Shown: positions 63,977 through 64,000 of the stretch, one piece after another | How positions within the stretch are numbered: the stretch's first letter is position 1 | Layout of the letters: each line of letters starts with the position of its first letter | Assembly: GCF_900142715.1 (NCBI RefSeq) | Contig: NZ_FRBX01000002.1 | Span: 372,001 to 436,000 of the forward strand | Source of the DNA: Flavobacterium pectinovorum | GTDB lineage: Bacteria; Bacteroidota; Bacteroidia; Flavobacteriales; Flavobacteriaceae | DNA: 64,000 bases | Direction of reading: 5' to 3' | The notes under the pieces: generated by a model | Told to the model about the DNA's origin: nothing | Databases searched by the model: none | What the model saw: only the letters and a program-made list of their open reading frames with translations | Translations under genes and position numbers: made by a program

Positions 63977-64000
63977 GCCACGAATTCACGAATTAAGCAT
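63977..64000. repeat. GCCACGAATTC palindromic repeat, left arm only (window edge)
   Basis: GCCACGAATTCACGAATTAA starts at 63977 and runs off the window. It matches the left arm of the copies at 55622 and 59793, so the right arm is expected just outside. Confidence 0.7.

Noticed and set aside
1..64000. tRNA, rRNA, insertion sequences, integrases, phage or toxin-antitoxin genes
   Set aside because: I looked for clover-leaf patterns, transposase motifs and typical small gene pairs and found none convincing.

Overview
The window is a piece of a Bacteroidota chromosome, almost certainly Flavobacterium or a close relative. The DNA is AT-rich. Two giant surface proteins and one amylase end in type IX secretion (T9SS) sorting domains. 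Promoters match the Bacteroidota form (TTG, 18-19 bp, TAnnTTTG), and Shine-Dalgarno sequences are mostly absent. Housekeeping blocks are in the order I know from flavobacteria: acpP-fabF-rnc-IPExxxVDY-pyk, purN-rnhA, a long suf cluster, and mfd. I saw no rRNA, tRNA, CRISPR array, transposase, integrase or phage gene.

Region 1 (1-10730) is accessory and entirely on the minus strand. It encodes an Omp85-type outer-membrane protein cut by the window edge, a MetA-like outer-membrane protein, a membrane-bound AraC regulator, a DUF4136 lipoprotein, and a run DUF2252 / DUF1254 lipoprotein / outer-membrane protein / HAD lipoprotein / sulfatase. Most products are exported, and the sulfatase end lies next to a gap rich in inverted repeats. 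This is the best candidate here for an undescribed envelope system, probably processing a sulfated or phosphorylated substrate.

Region 2 (11194-17418) is core metabolism: pyruvate kinase, RNase III, fatty-acid elongation with its acyl carrier protein, and divergent purN-rnhA. Region 3 (17786-24424) holds a TonB-dependent receptor with a DUF5689 lipoprotein, a secreted protein of unknown function, and the GTPase hflX.

Region 4 (24590-35253) is the suf iron-sulfur assembly cluster, running leftward. It is split between sufD and sufS by two rightward genes (a serine hydrolase and a small membrane protein), and a flavodoxin-fold reductase sits between sufB and sufC. Palindromic intergenic repeats punctuate the locus.

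Region 5 (35622-54363) carries a coiled-coil membrane protein, a metallo-beta-lactamase-fold hydrolase, two very large modular leucine-rich-repeat T9SS proteins with an FN3 lipoprotein, two exported peptidases (S8 and M1), and tandem DUF418 membrane proteins. Region 6 (54553-63829) has an SDR threonine dehydrogenase, a lipoprotein overlapping mfd, a DUF5683 protein and a secreted multidomain alpha-amylase.

Dispersed palindromic repeats of several sequence families fill many intergenic gaps and are the second structural theme of the window.
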